Counted from the stretch's first letter, positions 18,442-27,769 are shown. The stretch is DNA of 64,000 bases from Leptotrichia sp. oral taxon 223 (GCF_013394795.1 NZ_JABXYU010000004.1:124001-188000), one strand, 5' to 3'. Numbers and translations: made by a program. The notes: generated by a model not told the origin, from the sequence alone.

Positions 18442-19512
18442 TTAATATTCCTTATTTGTTCCTGTGTCATTATCATTACTTTTTATTTTATTTCCATTTT
18501 TTAAGTCTTTATCTTGTAAGTCTATAACTTCTACATTTTTAGTTCCATCTTTTGTTTCAAATTTTAACATTTTTTCTTTCTTCTTTCTTCTTTCGAGTTC
18601 TTTTTTCGCACCAATTGTATCAATTTGAAATACACTTGCGGGATTTTCACTTAACTGTTTTTCCAGTTCGTCTGTCTTAGCCTTTAATTCAGCTTTTTTC
18701 CTTTCGTTTTCTATTTCTCTGATATTTTTTATTTTCACATCATAAATAACATTTTTTAAGTTGCTTTTGTTTTCCACAATTTGTTCAAATTCTTCCAGCT
18801 CTTCATCTTCAAGAGAAATTTTATTATTGTTGGGATAACGTGAAAATACCTTTGTAATCCCATTGCTGTATCTAATAATCATATAACGGTAATTTTTATC
18901 AAAAAATACTATTTCATTTTTATTATTCTTAAAATATTTCTTTTCAACTTCAAAATATACGTGCCCCTTTTTCTCCTCAATCCAGGCTCTATATCTTTCT
19001 TCATTCCAGTTATTTGTTTTAGGATCAAAATAGCTTTTAACAACCAAATAGCCATTTTCCTGCTGTAAAAAATCATAGCGTACATTTCTTAAATCTTTTT
19101 CTAAATTATCTTCTGTCTTCAGAAGATACCATGTTCCATAGCTTTTTGAAATTTGAAATTTTATTATTGGATTAACTTTTTCATCTATTTTTTGAATAAA
19201 TCGTTCGAGTTTATTAGTTTTTTTCAATTTTTTCTGTTTCTTTTCATCTTCATCATCCTGAATCTGATCCAAAAAAATCAAATCCTTATCCTCATCATTT
19301 TCTATTTCATCGCCACCATTTTCAAACTCATTAATGTCATTCTTATTAATAATGATATCAATTTTTACTGCCTCGTCCTCAACCTTGTTCTTACTAATCG
19401 AATTTTTACTCCCATTTGCAAGCAGTGATAACGAAAATGTCCAAAAACAGGCTGCAATGTATAATTTTATCTTTCCATACTGATTAAATTTTTGTCTATT
19501 CAAAGCATTCAC
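18442..19512 (-). CDS. Exported or anchored protein of unknown function
   Basis: The protein is 356 aa and I do not recognise the family. A hydrophobic segment at about 17-32 (LYIAACFWTFSLSLLANG) suggests export. Next comes an acidic, low-complexity linker (about 50-105, rich in D, E and K). A compact middle domain contains FQISKSYGTWYLLKTEDNL and KTNNWNEERYRAWIEEKK, with many aromatic residues. The C-terminal ~100 residues are charged, with probable coiled coil. It lies upstream of mltG with a 162-bp gap, so a shared transcript is uncertain. Confidence 0.65.
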   Translation of the reverse strand: MNALNRQKFNQYGKIKLYIAACFWTFSLSLLANGSKNSISKNKVEDEAVKIDIIINKNDINEFENGGDEIENDEDKDLIFLDQIQDDEDEKKQKKLKKTNKLERFIQKIDEKVNPIIKFQISKSYGTWYLLKTEDNLEKDLRNVRYDFLQQENGYLVVKSYFDPKTNNWNEERYRAWIEEKKGHVYFEVEKKYFKNNKNEIVFFDKNYRYMIIRYSNGITKVFSRYPNNNKISLEDEELEEFEQIVENKSNLKNVIYDVKIKNIREIENERKKAELKAKTDELEKQLSENPASVFQIDTIGAKKELERRKKKEKMLKFETKDGTKNVEVIDLQDKDLKNGNKIKSNDNDTGTNKEY

Positions 19513-19961
19513 CTTTTTATCTTCAATTTTTTCAAATTCGTAGTATACTTTTATCCTAAAACAATATTCCTAACTCAACATCTTCTATTAATCAAGTTTT
19601 CAGGATCATTTTAAGAATAACCCAGCTTTTATTAATTATATCACACATTTTTTAAATTGCAAATTAAATATTTTTTACTTGCTTATTTTTAGTTTCTAGT
19701 TATTGGTACTTGGAATCCCGACAGATAAAAATGATTTAAATAATAAATTTAAATGCAGAAATAATTAATGTTCCTGTATCTTTTATAAATTTAAACTGAT
19801 GGAATAAAAAAATCTCAATATTTTACCATACATTCTAACATGTAAAAATTTTTTAAATAATTTAAGTACAAAAATGACAAAAGTATGGTATAATAATATA
19901 TACAAAAAATTTTTTATAAATAATGAGTATAAATTAAATAAGGAAGGTAAAACAAAAAGTA
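19513..19961. other. Divergent intergenic region, no gene seen
   Basis: 449 bp of AT-rich DNA between divergent genes. Apart from the helicase promoter at its right end I see nothing convincing. Confidence 0.5.
19886..19894 (+). promoter_or_regulatory. Extended -10 promoter of the DEAD-box helicase gene
   Basis: TGGTATAAT is a consensus extended -10 element; the -35 region is weak, as such promoters tolerate. The leader is about 60 nt. Confidence 0.6.
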
Positions 19962-21671
19962 ATGCAAAGATTTGAAGATTTCGGGTTAAGTACAGAGATG
20001 CTTAACGCTTTAAGCAAAAAAGGATTCGAGGAGCCAAGTGAAATACAAAAACTGGTAGTTCCTGAATTATTAAAGGAAAGGACTCACTTGATAGGACAGG
20101 CTCAGACAGGGACAGGAAAGACTGCGGCATTTGGTATTCCGATTCTGGAAACAATTGAAGCTGACAAGATAGTTAGAGCCTTAATTTTAACGCCAACAAG
20201 AGAACTTGCCAACCAAGTTGCCGATGAAATTTATTCATTGAAGGGAACAAAGGATTTAAAGGTTCTTGCTGTTTATGGCGGGGCTTCCATAGAAAATCAG
20301 ATAAAAAAATTAAAATCTGGAATAGATATTGTTGTTGGAACTCCAGGGCGTGTTATGGACTTAATGAGAAAAAAAGTTCTAAAAGTTGACAATTTAGACT
20401 ACTTTGTACTGGATGAAGCTGATGAAATGCTTAATATGGGATTTCTGGAAGATATTGAAACTATTTTGGAAAAAACTAACGATGAGAAAAAAATGCTATT
20501 CTTTTCAGCAACAATCCCTAAAGCAATTCTGGCTATCGCAAAAAGATTCATGCCAGAACATAAATTATTAAGAGTTGAAAAAAAGGAACTTACAACTAAT
20601 CTTACTGAACAAATTTACTATGAGGTAAAGCAGGAAGATAAGTTTGAAGCCCTATGCAGAGTTCTTGACTATGAACAGGACTTTTACGGAATTGTATTCT
20701 GCCGTACAAAATCAGAAGTTGACGATGTTACAAATAAATTAAAGGCAAGAAACTACGATGCAGAATGTATTCACGGAGATATTACCCAAGCTCTTAGACA
20801 AAAAGCGCTTGACCTGTTCAAGAAAAAAATATTGACAATATTAGTCGCAACAGACGTTGCCGCACGTGGAATTGATGTAAGCAATCTGACACATGTTATC
20901 AACTACTCTATTCCTCAGGAAGCCGAATCATATGTTCATAGAATCGGTAGAACAGGACGTGCTGGACAAAAAGGTGTCGCAATAACATTTGTAACTCCAA
21001 GAGAAGCCAGCAAGCTTGCTCAAATTAAACGTATCACAAAAACAGACATTAAGAAAGAAAACATTCCAAATGTAGAAGAAATCCTTGAGGCAAAAAGAGA
21101 AGCGCTGGTTGCTTATGTTGATGAAATCATCAAGGAAAATGATTTTGGCGCTTATGAGGAGCTGGCTGAAAAATTAATGGATGGAAGAGATGCAAAGCAA
21201 GTGCTTGCCTCTGTATTAAGACATGTTTATGAAGATGAATTTTTACCTGACAATTATAGTGAAATTCAAGATGTAAAAGTTAAAATTGATGATAAAACAA
21301 GATTATTTATCGCACTTGGAAGTAAGGACGGCTATAATGTGGGACGATTGCTAGATTTGTTAAACAAAAAAGCAAAAACGCCTGGAAGAAAAGTAAAAGA
21401 TGTCAAAATTATGGACAAATACTCTTTCATAACAGTACCGTTGCAAGAAGCGCAATACATAATGCGAGCCTTAAATTCAAAAAAAGACTCAAAACCGCTT
21501 GTTGAAGAAGCTACTGGAAACAGAAATGGCAAAGAAAACTCTGGTAAGAAATCAGATAGAAGAAAAGACAGAAAAGGAAGAAAAAAATCTTCTGATAAAA
21601 AATCATCAAAAGGCTCAAAAGGCAAAAAGGATGGTAAAAGGGACAAAAGAACAAGAAAAGTAAAAAAATAA
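19962..21671 (+). CDS. DEAD-box ATP-dependent RNA helicase (CshA/DeaD type)
   Basis: The protein is 569 aa. RecA domain 1 has the Q motif around residue 29, AQTGTGKT (47-54), PTRELA, DEAD (151-154) and SAT. Domain 2 has GIVFCRTKSEV, DVAARGID and HRIGRTGRAG. After it comes a DbpA-type RNA-binding domain (VKVKIDDKTRLFIALGSKDG) and a very basic K/R/S/G tail (~50 residues) typical of cold-shock and degradosome helicases. It probably unwinds rRNA and mRNA. The GGAAGG site is rather far (about 14 nt) from ATG 19962. A terminator follows. Confidence 0.93.
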   Translation: MQRFEDFGLSTEMLNALSKKGFEEPSEIQKLVVPELLKERTHLIGQAQTGTGKTAAFGIPILETIEADKIVRALILTPTRELANQVADEIYSLKGTKDLKVLAVYGGASIENQIKKLKSGIDIVVGTPGRVMDLMRKKVLKVDNLDYFVLDEADEMLNMGFLEDIETILEKTNDEKKMLFFSATIPKAILAIAKRFMPEHKLLRVEKKELTTNLTEQIYYEVKQEDKFEALCRVLDYEQDFYGIVFCRTKSEVDDVTNKLKARNYDAECIHGDITQALRQKALDLFKKKILTILVATDVAARGIDVSNLTHVINYSIPQEAESYVHRIGRTGRAGQKGVAITFVTPREASKLAQIKRITKTDIKKENIPNVEEILEAKREALVAYVDEIIKENDFGAYEELAEKLMDGRDAKQVLASVLRHVYEDEFLPDNYSEIQDVKVKIDDKTRLFIALGSKDGYNVGRLLDLLNKKAKTPGRKVKDVKIMDKYSFITVPLQEAQYIMRALNSKKDSKPLVEEATGNRNGKENSGKKSDRRKDRKGRKKSSDKKSSKGSKGKKDGKRDKRTRKVKK

Positions 21672-21693
21672 TCTAATTATTTAATTTCTTAAC

Positions 21694-21735
21694 AAAAAAA
21701 CTCGGAAAATAATATTTATCTTCTGAGTTTTTTAT
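21694..21735 (+). terminator. Terminator of the helicase gene
   Basis: AAAAAACTC/GAGTTTTTT stem (21695-21703 and 21725-21733) followed by a T-rich tail, 22 bp after the stop codon. Confidence 0.8.
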
Positions 21736-21754
21736 TTTATTATTTTAAATATCG

Positions 21755-22268
21755 TATACTAAACCCCGTTTAAAAATAAAAATAAATTTTTATAATAAGG
21801 TTGTTTGATAGCCAGTTCATAATCATTCAACTAAATTGTTTTTTATTATTTTTTGGATATTTTGATTAATATATATTTTTTCATATTACTATGATTTTTC
21901 TTTTTTATTTTCGTAAGATTGCTCATTGCCGCAAATCCTACAACCTATGGCTAGACTCCGACTTTTATTTTCCCAACTCCAAAATTTCTCCTTTCAATCA
22001 TCAGACAGTCGTAGTTGAACAAATAAAAGCTCCGTCCGTTTATTGAAACTAAAAAATTTATTTTGTTAAAAAAAATATTTATTATAAATTTCCGAGATTT
22101 TAATTTTTCAGTAAAAGACAACTTGTTTGAGCTTTTCTATTTTATTTGAATTTGTAATAACTTTATAAAATCTAAAATAACTTTTGTTAAAAGCGAGTTT
22201 TGTCTTTTGCTGTAAAATTGAAATCCGAAAAGCGGGGTTGTAAGGGCATGGCGTCTGATGCCCTTACG
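21755..22268. repeat. Non-coding region bounded by related inverted ends; possible decayed mobile element
   Basis: No gene is visible in 21,736-22,276. The left end has TATACTAAACCCCGTTT (21755-21771), and the right end reads AAAAGCGGGGTTGTA (about 22228-22242), an imperfect inverted match. The left sequence recurs in the element at 49900-50021. Inside, around 21920-22035, is a G/C-richer block that stands out from its surroundings and contains complementary CTTTTATTT and AAATAAAAG segments. A perfect 10-bp hairpin GTAAGGGCAT/ATGCCCTTAC closes the region at 22240-22267. It could be an IS remnant or a structured RNA. Confidence 0.4.
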
Positions 22269-22276
22269 TTAAAAAA

Positions 22277-23155
22277 CTAAAATTTTTTTAATTTTCCTAC
22301 TGGAAATTTCCATTCAGGTGTTACAAGCATATCTTTTCCTTTTAACGAATACCAGACTCCACCATTTTCTGGGTTTATCAAAATTTGAGTTTGCTGTGCA
22401 GGCATATATGATTGGGCAAGCATAAATATTTTTTCACCTTTTTCATTTTTAGCCATATCCACTACAATAACAGCGTGTCCTGGACTGCCTCCCATAATAA
22501 ATACATCTCCGATTTGCATATTTTCAATTTTTTGTGGTATCATTTCCTTTTCAAGCGACAATGTTCCCGCATATCCAAAAACAATATTCATAAAGTTTCT
22601 AAAATCCTTGTATGTATTAGATGGAGCGGATTTTTTATAATAGCTTCCTTTTCCATTAGGATTTATGCGATATCCTTGCATCCATTTGGAATACTGCGCA
22701 TTAAAACCTGTCACAAATTTAAAGCTGATTTTATCATATTCCTTTTTCCCGTAAAAATATTCCGCACGCAAAAGCATTATTGCATCGGCACATTGATGCA
22801 AATCCCTGTCACCTATTTCCACATCAAATACGCTATCATAAATACCTTCACTTCGTTTATAATTTCCGTTAAAATACTGCACTTTTTCTCCATAGGGCTT
22901 TAATTTCTGATTTCTCAAAAATTCAGCAAAACTGCCTTTTTCTACTGCCACTCTTTTATACCCTTGCGGAACGCCATATCTCGTTTCTATTGTCATTTCT
23001 TCCGGATTTATTAATTTTTCAGATTTTATATTGCTTTCTGAATTTATTTCTTTAGAATTATTTTTCACTTCATTGCTGCACGCAAATTGAAAAATTACTA
23101 ATAAACCCATTCCTGCAAATAATTTCCATATTCTTTTTCTTTTTAAGAAAAACAT
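22277..23155 (-). CDS. DUF4846-like exported protein or lipoprotein
   Basis: The protein is 292 aa. I prefer ATG 23155 (AAGGAG 10 nt upstream) over 23164, which abuts the ribosome site. A signal with a Cys at its end (GLLVIFQFACSNE) suggests lipidation, though Phe at -2 is atypical. The body resembles the DUF4846 family: GVPQGYKRV...GSFAEFLRN near the N-terminus, HQCADAIMLLRAEYFY, and the strongly conserved-looking QIGDVFIMGGSPGHAVIVVDMA. The last motif has a Gly-His like papain-fold proteins, but no activity is established here. It forms a group with the DUF4300-like gene upstream. Confidence 0.75.
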   Translation of the reverse strand: MFFLKRKRIWKLFAGMGLLVIFQFACSNEVKNNSKEINSESNIKSEKLINPEEMTIETRYGVPQGYKRVAVEKGSFAEFLRNQKLKPYGEKVQYFNGNYKRSEGIYDSVFDVEIGDRDLHQCADAIMLLRAEYFYGKKEYDKISFKFVTGFNAQYSKWMQGYRINPNGKGSYYKKSAPSNTYKDFRNFMNIVFGYAGTLSLEKEMIPQKIENMQIGDVFIMGGSPGHAVIVVDMAKNEKGEKIFMLAQSYMPAQQTQILINPENGGVWYSLKGKDMLVTPEWKFPVGKLKKF

Positions 23156-23190
23156 TGTTAGCATACTCCTTTTAAAATATTCAAAAATAA

Positions 23191-24147
23191 CTATTTATTA
23201 TTATTCGGATTGCCTCTATAGCCCTTCAGCAATTCATCGTTTTCCATAATAAATGGCTTCGCAGTCTGCTGTCCCCATGCAGTATCATATTTATTCATAA
23301 GATAATCATTCAGTTCCGTTCGATTATTAAATTTTAATACCTGGTAGGGCTGCTGAAATGCCAGCTTTTCAATAAACATAAGTTTTCCATCCTCTTCTGG
23401 AACAAGAACCCCGACATGCCCAATAAATAAAATATTTTCTTCAGGCTCGTCATTAAAATGAAAAAATACAGAAATCATTGATATTTTACTATTTTTATCA
23501 AATACAACTCCCCGCTCCTTCCAGACGTTTTTTACATTTTCAACGTGAATGCTCACATCTTTACCAGCCTTTGTCGGAATTTCTGAAAATAAATTCACAA
23601 ATTTATTCTTTTCCGTTTCTGAAAATAATTTAAATGGCGCATTTTTCAGTGATTCCATATCCATAAAAAGCATTTCACCTGATTTTAAAAGTGAATTTTT
23701 TGTTGTTATAAAATCTTTCATAAGTGTAAAAGCAGTTATCCTGCAATTAAATCCTGCAAAATTACTGCTATTTTTATCCCATAGCTTCTGTATTTCCGCT
23801 TCATCATAAGTTGGATTTATATTTTGCGAATTTACAAAGCCTGATTTTATTAAATCTTTATTTTCTGTTTTTTTATTATAATAATTTACGCTTTGAAAAA
23901 ATAAATTTAGATTTTGAGAATTAATTCCAGAATTTTTTAATATTTCCTGTACTTCTTTTTGCGTTTTTTCGTCTGTTAAGTTTGAATATGTTATACTTTT
24001 TAAATAGCCATTTCCTGTTGTTTCACTATTTTTTGCTATATTTTTGTTTAAGTCAGATTTATTCAAATGCATATTATTTTCGTTTGAACAGCTGACTATT
24101 ACCACTATCAAACCAGTAAGTAATAATAAATTTCTTATTTTTTTCAT
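23191..24147 (-). CDS. DUF4300-like lipoprotein
   Basis: The protein is 318 aa. The lipoprotein signal is MKKIRNLLLLTGLIVVIVSC with Cys20 followed by SNENN. The body has ITYSNLTDEKTQKEVQEIL, the FAGFNCRITAFTLM segment with a conserved-looking Cys, and VFFHFNDEPEENILFIGHVGVLV, which fits the DUF4300 family as I recall it. The function of that family is unknown to me. It is 27 bp from the Ig-like gene upstream and 35 bp from the DUF4846-like gene downstream, so the three are probably cotranscribed. Confidence 0.75.
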   Translation of the reverse strand: MKKIRNLLLLTGLIVVIVSCSNENNMHLNKSDLNKNIAKNSETTGNGYLKSITYSNLTDEKTQKEVQEILKNSGINSQNLNLFFQSVNYYNKKTENKDLIKSGFVNSQNINPTYDEAEIQKLWDKNSSNFAGFNCRITAFTLMKDFITTKNSLLKSGEMLFMDMESLKNAPFKLFSETEKNKFVNLFSEIPTKAGKDVSIHVENVKNVWKERGVVFDKNSKISMISVFFHFNDEPEENILFIGHVGVLVPEEDGKLMFIEKLAFQQPYQVLKFNNRTELNDYLMNKYDTAWGQQTAKPFIMENDELLKGYRGNPNNNK

Positions 24148-24174
24148 TCTCAGCCAAAAGCTCCCATCTCAATT

Positions 24175-24714
24175 TTATTTACCGTTTACATTAAAACTTT
24201 TACTACTTATAAAATAATTATTTTTATCTTGTGAAACGGATATTTTTACACTATCCAAGTCTGATTGTGTAACAATATTGTTATTTTTTGTATCTTCAGC
24301 CAGTTCTACATAAAGATATTTACCATTTGCTTCTTTTCCAGTTTCGTCTATTTTATTACTTGTATATATTTTGGAAACTTCCCTGTTTACTTTTGTTTCA
24401 GTTGTATTTGCTAAAGGTTCATCTTCTGTATCTCCTGTACTCTTTTTGGAAATATTTTTTTGAGTTACAGTAACGGCATCTTTTGACAATTTTGATTTTT
24501 CTATCGCTTTGTCAAATTCAATAATTACAGCCTTTACTTTCTTGCCTGCGCCTTTTTGTTCAGTTACTGCTGTCACATTTTTTACATTATTTACACTCAG
24601 ATTCTCTTTATCTGCAATTTTTATATCAATATGATTGTCATTACTTTCTGTCAAAATTACAAGTCCAACTAGCATGATTAGAGCTCCAAGTACTATATTT
24701 CCCATTTTTCTCAT
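24175..24714 (-). CDS. Membrane-anchored protein with an esterase-type Ig-like domain, no esterase attached
   Basis: The protein is 179 aa. One N-terminal membrane helix (MGNIVLGALIMLVGLVILTES) is followed by a single beta-rich domain: VTAVTEQKGAGKKVKAVIIE, FDKAIEKSKLSKDAVTVTQK, then REVSKIYTSNKIDETGK and NGKYLYVELAEDTK. This pattern resembles the Ig-like domain found at the N-terminus of some secreted alpha/beta-hydrolase esterases. Here the protein stops where the hydrolase would begin. Either it is a stand-alone binding domain or a truncated relic. AAGGAGG precedes ATG 24714. Confidence 0.55.
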   Translation of the reverse strand: MRKMGNIVLGALIMLVGLVILTESNDNHIDIKIADKENLSVNNVKNVTAVTEQKGAGKKVKAVIIEFDKAIEKSKLSKDAVTVTQKNISKKSTGDTEDEPLANTTETKVNREVSKIYTSNKIDETGKEANGKYLYVELAEDTKNNNIVTQSDLDSVKISVSQDKNNYFISSKSFNVNGK

Positions 24715-25114
24715 AGTTAATCATCCTCCTTTTTTTCATAACTATCTTAGTAGATTTATAATTTTTAGATATTCCTACAATCGTATTATACACTCTAATT
24801 TTGTAAAATTTTAGTCTTTTTCCTTAAAAAATTCTGTAATTTCCCACAAAAATTTGACTTTTTAAATAATTCTTTTGGAAGTTCATCATAAAATGTTCCT
24901 CAAAATATTTCCCAAATTAAATCTATTTAAACTTACAATATAGTAAATTTATTAAAAATACTAATAAAATTACATAACTGATAATTTTTTTGAAAATGGT
25001 GGAAAAAATATCATAAAAATTACGCTTTAAATATGTATCAAAATTAAATTTTTTATAAAAATAGAACTTAATGGAACTAATAAAAATATTATTTCATTTT
25101 TCAATATTTTATGG
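24715..25114. other. Intergenic stretch, nothing recognised
   Basis: About 400 bp of extremely AT-rich DNA between the small lipoprotein gene and the Ig-like protein gene. No credible gene, hairpin or repeat was found. Confidence 0.5.
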
Positions 25115-25138
25115 TAAAACAGCCTTAGATTATTACTA
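25115..25138. repeat. Left copy of a 24-bp direct repeat flanking the toxin island
   Basis: TAAAACAGCCTTAGATTATT followed by ACTA. It recurs at 36215-36238 in the same orientation with two mismatches, and on the minus strand both copies run into ATTGAAAAA. It overlaps the end of the small lipoprotein gene. Confidence 0.55.
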
Positions 25139-25369
25139 AAGGTGTTTTGCATTCTGTGAAGCATTAGGATCTTCAAATTCCATCCAGTCATTTTGTTTTG
25201 TAACATAGCCCACCAAATTGCTTCCATATCTGTTCTCTGTACTTTTTTCAGTATTTTCAACAGTTCCCTTTTTTTCTTCCTGCTTGTTTTCTTCTGATTT
25301 TGTTTTATTTCCACAAGATAATAAACATAATCCTAGAAATAAAATGAATAAAATTCTTTTTAAATTCAT
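25136..25369 (-). CDS. Small lipoprotein
   Basis: The protein is 77 aa from ATG 25369. The signal MNLKRILFILFLGLCLLSC has a canonical lipobox (LLSC), then a hydrophilic E/K/N-rich stretch and a short C-terminus GSNLVGYVTKQNDWMEFEDP. I know no family. An upstream in-frame start would prepend 13 charged residues and spoil the signal, so it is rejected. It is the last gene at the left edge of the toxin-immunity island and could be an orphan immunity or entry-exclusion lipoprotein, but that is a guess. Confidence 0.6.
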   Translation of the reverse strand: MNLKRILFILFLGLCLLSCGNKTKSEENKQEEKKGTVENTEKSTENRYGSNLVGYVTKQNDWMEFEDPNASQNAKHL

Positions 25370-25479
25370 ATACTGCTCTCTTTCTTTAATATTTTCTTTT
25401 TGTTTCAACTAATTCTTTTATGTTTTTTCTGAATAGAAAACATAAATACTATTCCTTTATTTATACTCTTAAAATCTTA

Positions 25480-26438
25480 CTACCACACACCAAAAGCATC
25501 ATATACCTCATTTCCATTTTTATCTATATAAGTGTCTGTTCCTTGTAAAAGTATAATGAAATCTTTTTTATTATAGTGTTTAGTAATTTCATCCCTTAGT
25601 TTTTCAACATCTTTTTTAGTTAGATAATCTGGAATATCAAATATTAGTATCGGTGTTATGTTATTAAATTTCATAAATTCATACCAGTCTATTTTCACAA
25701 AATTTCTTTCTTGGCTGAAATATTCCTTAAATATTTTTCCATATTTTTCTATCCCCTTTAAAGAATATATGTCAATGTTATCCTTATAACTTTTTTTGTT
25801 TACAACACATTCTTTATCTTGGACATAAATAAAACTCACACTGTATCCAGGATCTCTTTTATCTAATAATCCACATGCCCATTGAACATTTGTAGCGTCA
25901 TACTTTATATTTGGATACTCATCAAATATTTTTTCTATTTTTTCAAAATCATTTCCTTTTGATTTATCATAGATTAAATTATTTAATACATATGGCCTAA
26001 GTCCAAGATAATCTATTATCTTAAAGAAATTAATATTGCAATTTATGTATTAAAAAAAGGAATCTCAGATCTTTTATCATCATTTTCAATAGGTTCCATA
26101 AATATTCTCATAGTTTCTTCATTCCACAAAGATAAATGCCAATCTTTACCTTCATTTACCCACTGTAGATTTTGATTTTCCCTAAAATATTTTGACTTAT
26201 ATTCTATAGGTTTTTTAGGTTTCAGAAGAAAAGCTCTACCTTTTGAAAAGGGCTTATAGTAGACTTCCATATTTATATCAAAATCTTCCTTGCTCAATAT
26301 CAAGTTATATTCTGACTTAAAAAAATTATGTATCTGATGAAACCATTCTTCTTTTAGGGTTTCATCACTTCTAAAATCAACGCAGGAAAGAAGCAGGGAA
26401 AATATGAAAAAAAGTAGAGCTCTTTTCTTTATTTTCAT
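25480..26438 (-). pseudogene. Frameshifted immunity-type lipoprotein, copy 1
   Basis: The start ATG 26438 overlaps the stop of the lipase-type toxin (TAATG), with GGGGTGG as ribosome site. The lipoprotein signal is MKIKKRALLFFIFSLLLSC. In frame 0 it stops at 26043 after RSEIPFFNT. The homology continues in another frame as INFFKIIDYLGLRPYVLNN and runs to DAFGVW at 25480. Alignment with the second copy (DIPFFNKTTKSRLLLEIIDYYGLRPYL) shows 29 rather than 30 nt at the junction, so one base has been lost near 26030-26040. The full protein would be about 320 aa. It is probably the immunity protein of the adjacent toxin, now inactive. Confidence 0.7.
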
Positions 26439-27061
26439 TAGTTCCACCCCATTTTCTTTCTAAGTTCTTTTTCTACCCTTTTCATATCTTCATCATCTAC
26501 TTCATGGGTATTTTGTCCAGCTTTGACTTCTAATACTGGCAAATGTGCATTATTTCCCATTCCCATATTAAATATTCCTGAAATTGGTTTAGGAAGATAT
26601 TCATTTCCTGGAGCAAACTGATTTACTTTTCCACCGTTTTTGTCTATAATTGTCCTATTTAACGTACCTCTTCCATTATTAGGCACTATTACAACCATTT
26701 TCTTATTATTTATATACTTACCTGGATTATTTACAGGAGCAGGATCTACTGCTACCACTTGAAGATTTAAATGTGAACCAACATGTATAGCTTCGGCACC
26801 ACCAAGAGAATGTCCGCTTACCTTTACTAGATTGTCTCCATATTTTGCTTTCATTTTTTTTGCATACTCCAACGCTCTTTCCAACTGTTTTGGCGTTCCT
26901 TTTTCTTTAGAAGCAAATATTGCTCCACTCGCCTCATAAGCATTGTATACATTAGGACTGACTCTTTTTAATAAATTTTCTTGCAGAGGGCTTAAATTTA
27001 AATTTCCTCTAAAATTTGCTCCCCAATCAAGGATATAACTCATTGCTGTTTCTCTATTCAA
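26438..27061 (-). CDS. Lipase-like toxin C-terminal module (GHSLGG)
   Basis: The protein is 207 aa with a possible TTG start at 27061 (or ATG 27043) and no signal peptide. The core is a class-3-lipase-like alpha/beta-hydrolase: helix ...LERALEYAKKMKAKYGDNLV, strand, then VSGHSLGGAEAIHVG with the nucleophile Ser, followed by VVAVDPAPVNN and a C-terminal His. N-terminally AMSYILDWGANFRGNLNLSP is typical of Mbeg1-like or T6-effector lipases. TTG-A overlaps the TGA of the preceding adhesin fragment; one shift would fuse them. The adjacent lipoprotein could protect the cell's own membrane. Confidence 0.65.
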   Translation of the reverse strand: MNRETAMSYILDWGANFRGNLNLSPLQENLLKRVSPNVYNAYEASGAIFASKEKGTPKQLERALEYAKKMKAKYGDNLVKVSGHSLGGAEAIHVGSHLNLQVVAVDPAPVNNPGKYINNKKMVVIVPNNGRGTLNRTIIDKNGGKVNQFAPGNEYLPKPISGIFNMGMGNNAHLPVLEVKAGQNTHEVDDEDMKRVEKELRKKMGWN

Positions 27062-27738
27062 GCTTTGTCCGCTTTTTCCTGAGCTATTCTTTTCTCTTCG
27101 GCAGTTTTTCTTTTTGCAGCATTTACAGCCTGTGCTTTCTCTTTTGCCTTACGTTGATTATGAGCCTGCACATTCCGTTTTATCCTATCAACTTTATCTA
27201 TTGCTTTTTTTATGGTTCTTCCTGTAGCAACTCCTGCTTTCATTCCAGCCTTAGGGGCTATTTTTCTGTCAACCTGGCTTACTTTTGTCAGTATCTTAGA
27301 AGTTGCATTCCCTACTATTGGAACTCTTTTTACATTGGCCTGAACTCCATTCTTGAAGTTTCTCCATTTTTGCTTTCCGATAAGCCCTTCCATGAATTCA
27401 TTGACGAACTTCTGCATCTCCTCGTCAGTATATCCGTTAAGCCTTGCAATCTCCTGAACTGTCAGCATTGAATTGCTGTAGTCGGTTATTCCGCTCCCGT
27501 TTTGGGCATATCCGTTTCTTGCAAGCCCTGTCAGGAACTCCCTGTAAACCGCTTCCACATACTGTGCCTGGTACTCGCTGTCCTTTCCAAACAGAATGTG
27601 GCTTATTTCATGCTGAGTTAGTGTATTGAAGTCTATTACCTTGCCTGAATCAACATGCTCCTTGTTTATCCATACTGTCCCGTCTTCCGTTATCGCAAAG
27701 CCGTTTTGCAAGAAGCTTTGTCTTGGTCGCATTGTCAA
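27058..27738 (-). CDS. Two-partner-secretion adhesin/toxin fragment (pre-toxin region, HEISH motif)
   Basis: 226 aa with no signal peptide and no ribosome site: it looks like an internal slice of a very large haemagglutinin-type exoprotein. The first half has VWINKEHVDSGKVIDFNTLT and HEISHILFG, an HExxH zincin-like motif, then YQAQYVEAVYREFLTGL and a variant of the block shared with the 28483-29169 module (SEYQARYVEGVYGNFL). The second half is basic coiled coil (AHNQRKAKEKAQAVNAAKRK). It is visibly richer in G+C than the flanking genes. It stops at TGA one frame away from the lipase module. Confidence 0.6.
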   Translation of the reverse strand: MTMRPRQSFLQNGFAITEDGTVWINKEHVDSGKVIDFNTLTQHEISHILFGKDSEYQAQYVEAVYREFLTGLARNGYAQNGSGITDYSNSMLTVQEIARLNGYTDEEMQKFVNEFMEGLIGKQKWRNFKNGVQANVKRVPIVGNATSKILTKVSQVDRKIAPKAGMKAGVATGRTIKKAIDKVDRIKRNVQAHNQRKAKEKAQAVNAAKRKTAEEKRIAQEKADKA

Positions 27739-27769
27739 GACACTAGTTTACGCAATTTTGTTATAGGCT

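Noticed and set aside
22240-22267. Hairpin as a normal terminator for the DUF4846-like gene
   Set aside because: Perfect 10-bp stem, but no T run follows on either strand, so it is left as part of the structured non-coding region.
25027-25314. Minus-strand 95-codon frame over the small lipoprotein gene
   Set aside because: Overlaps the lipoprotein with its clear lipobox; no ribosome site or recognisable domain.
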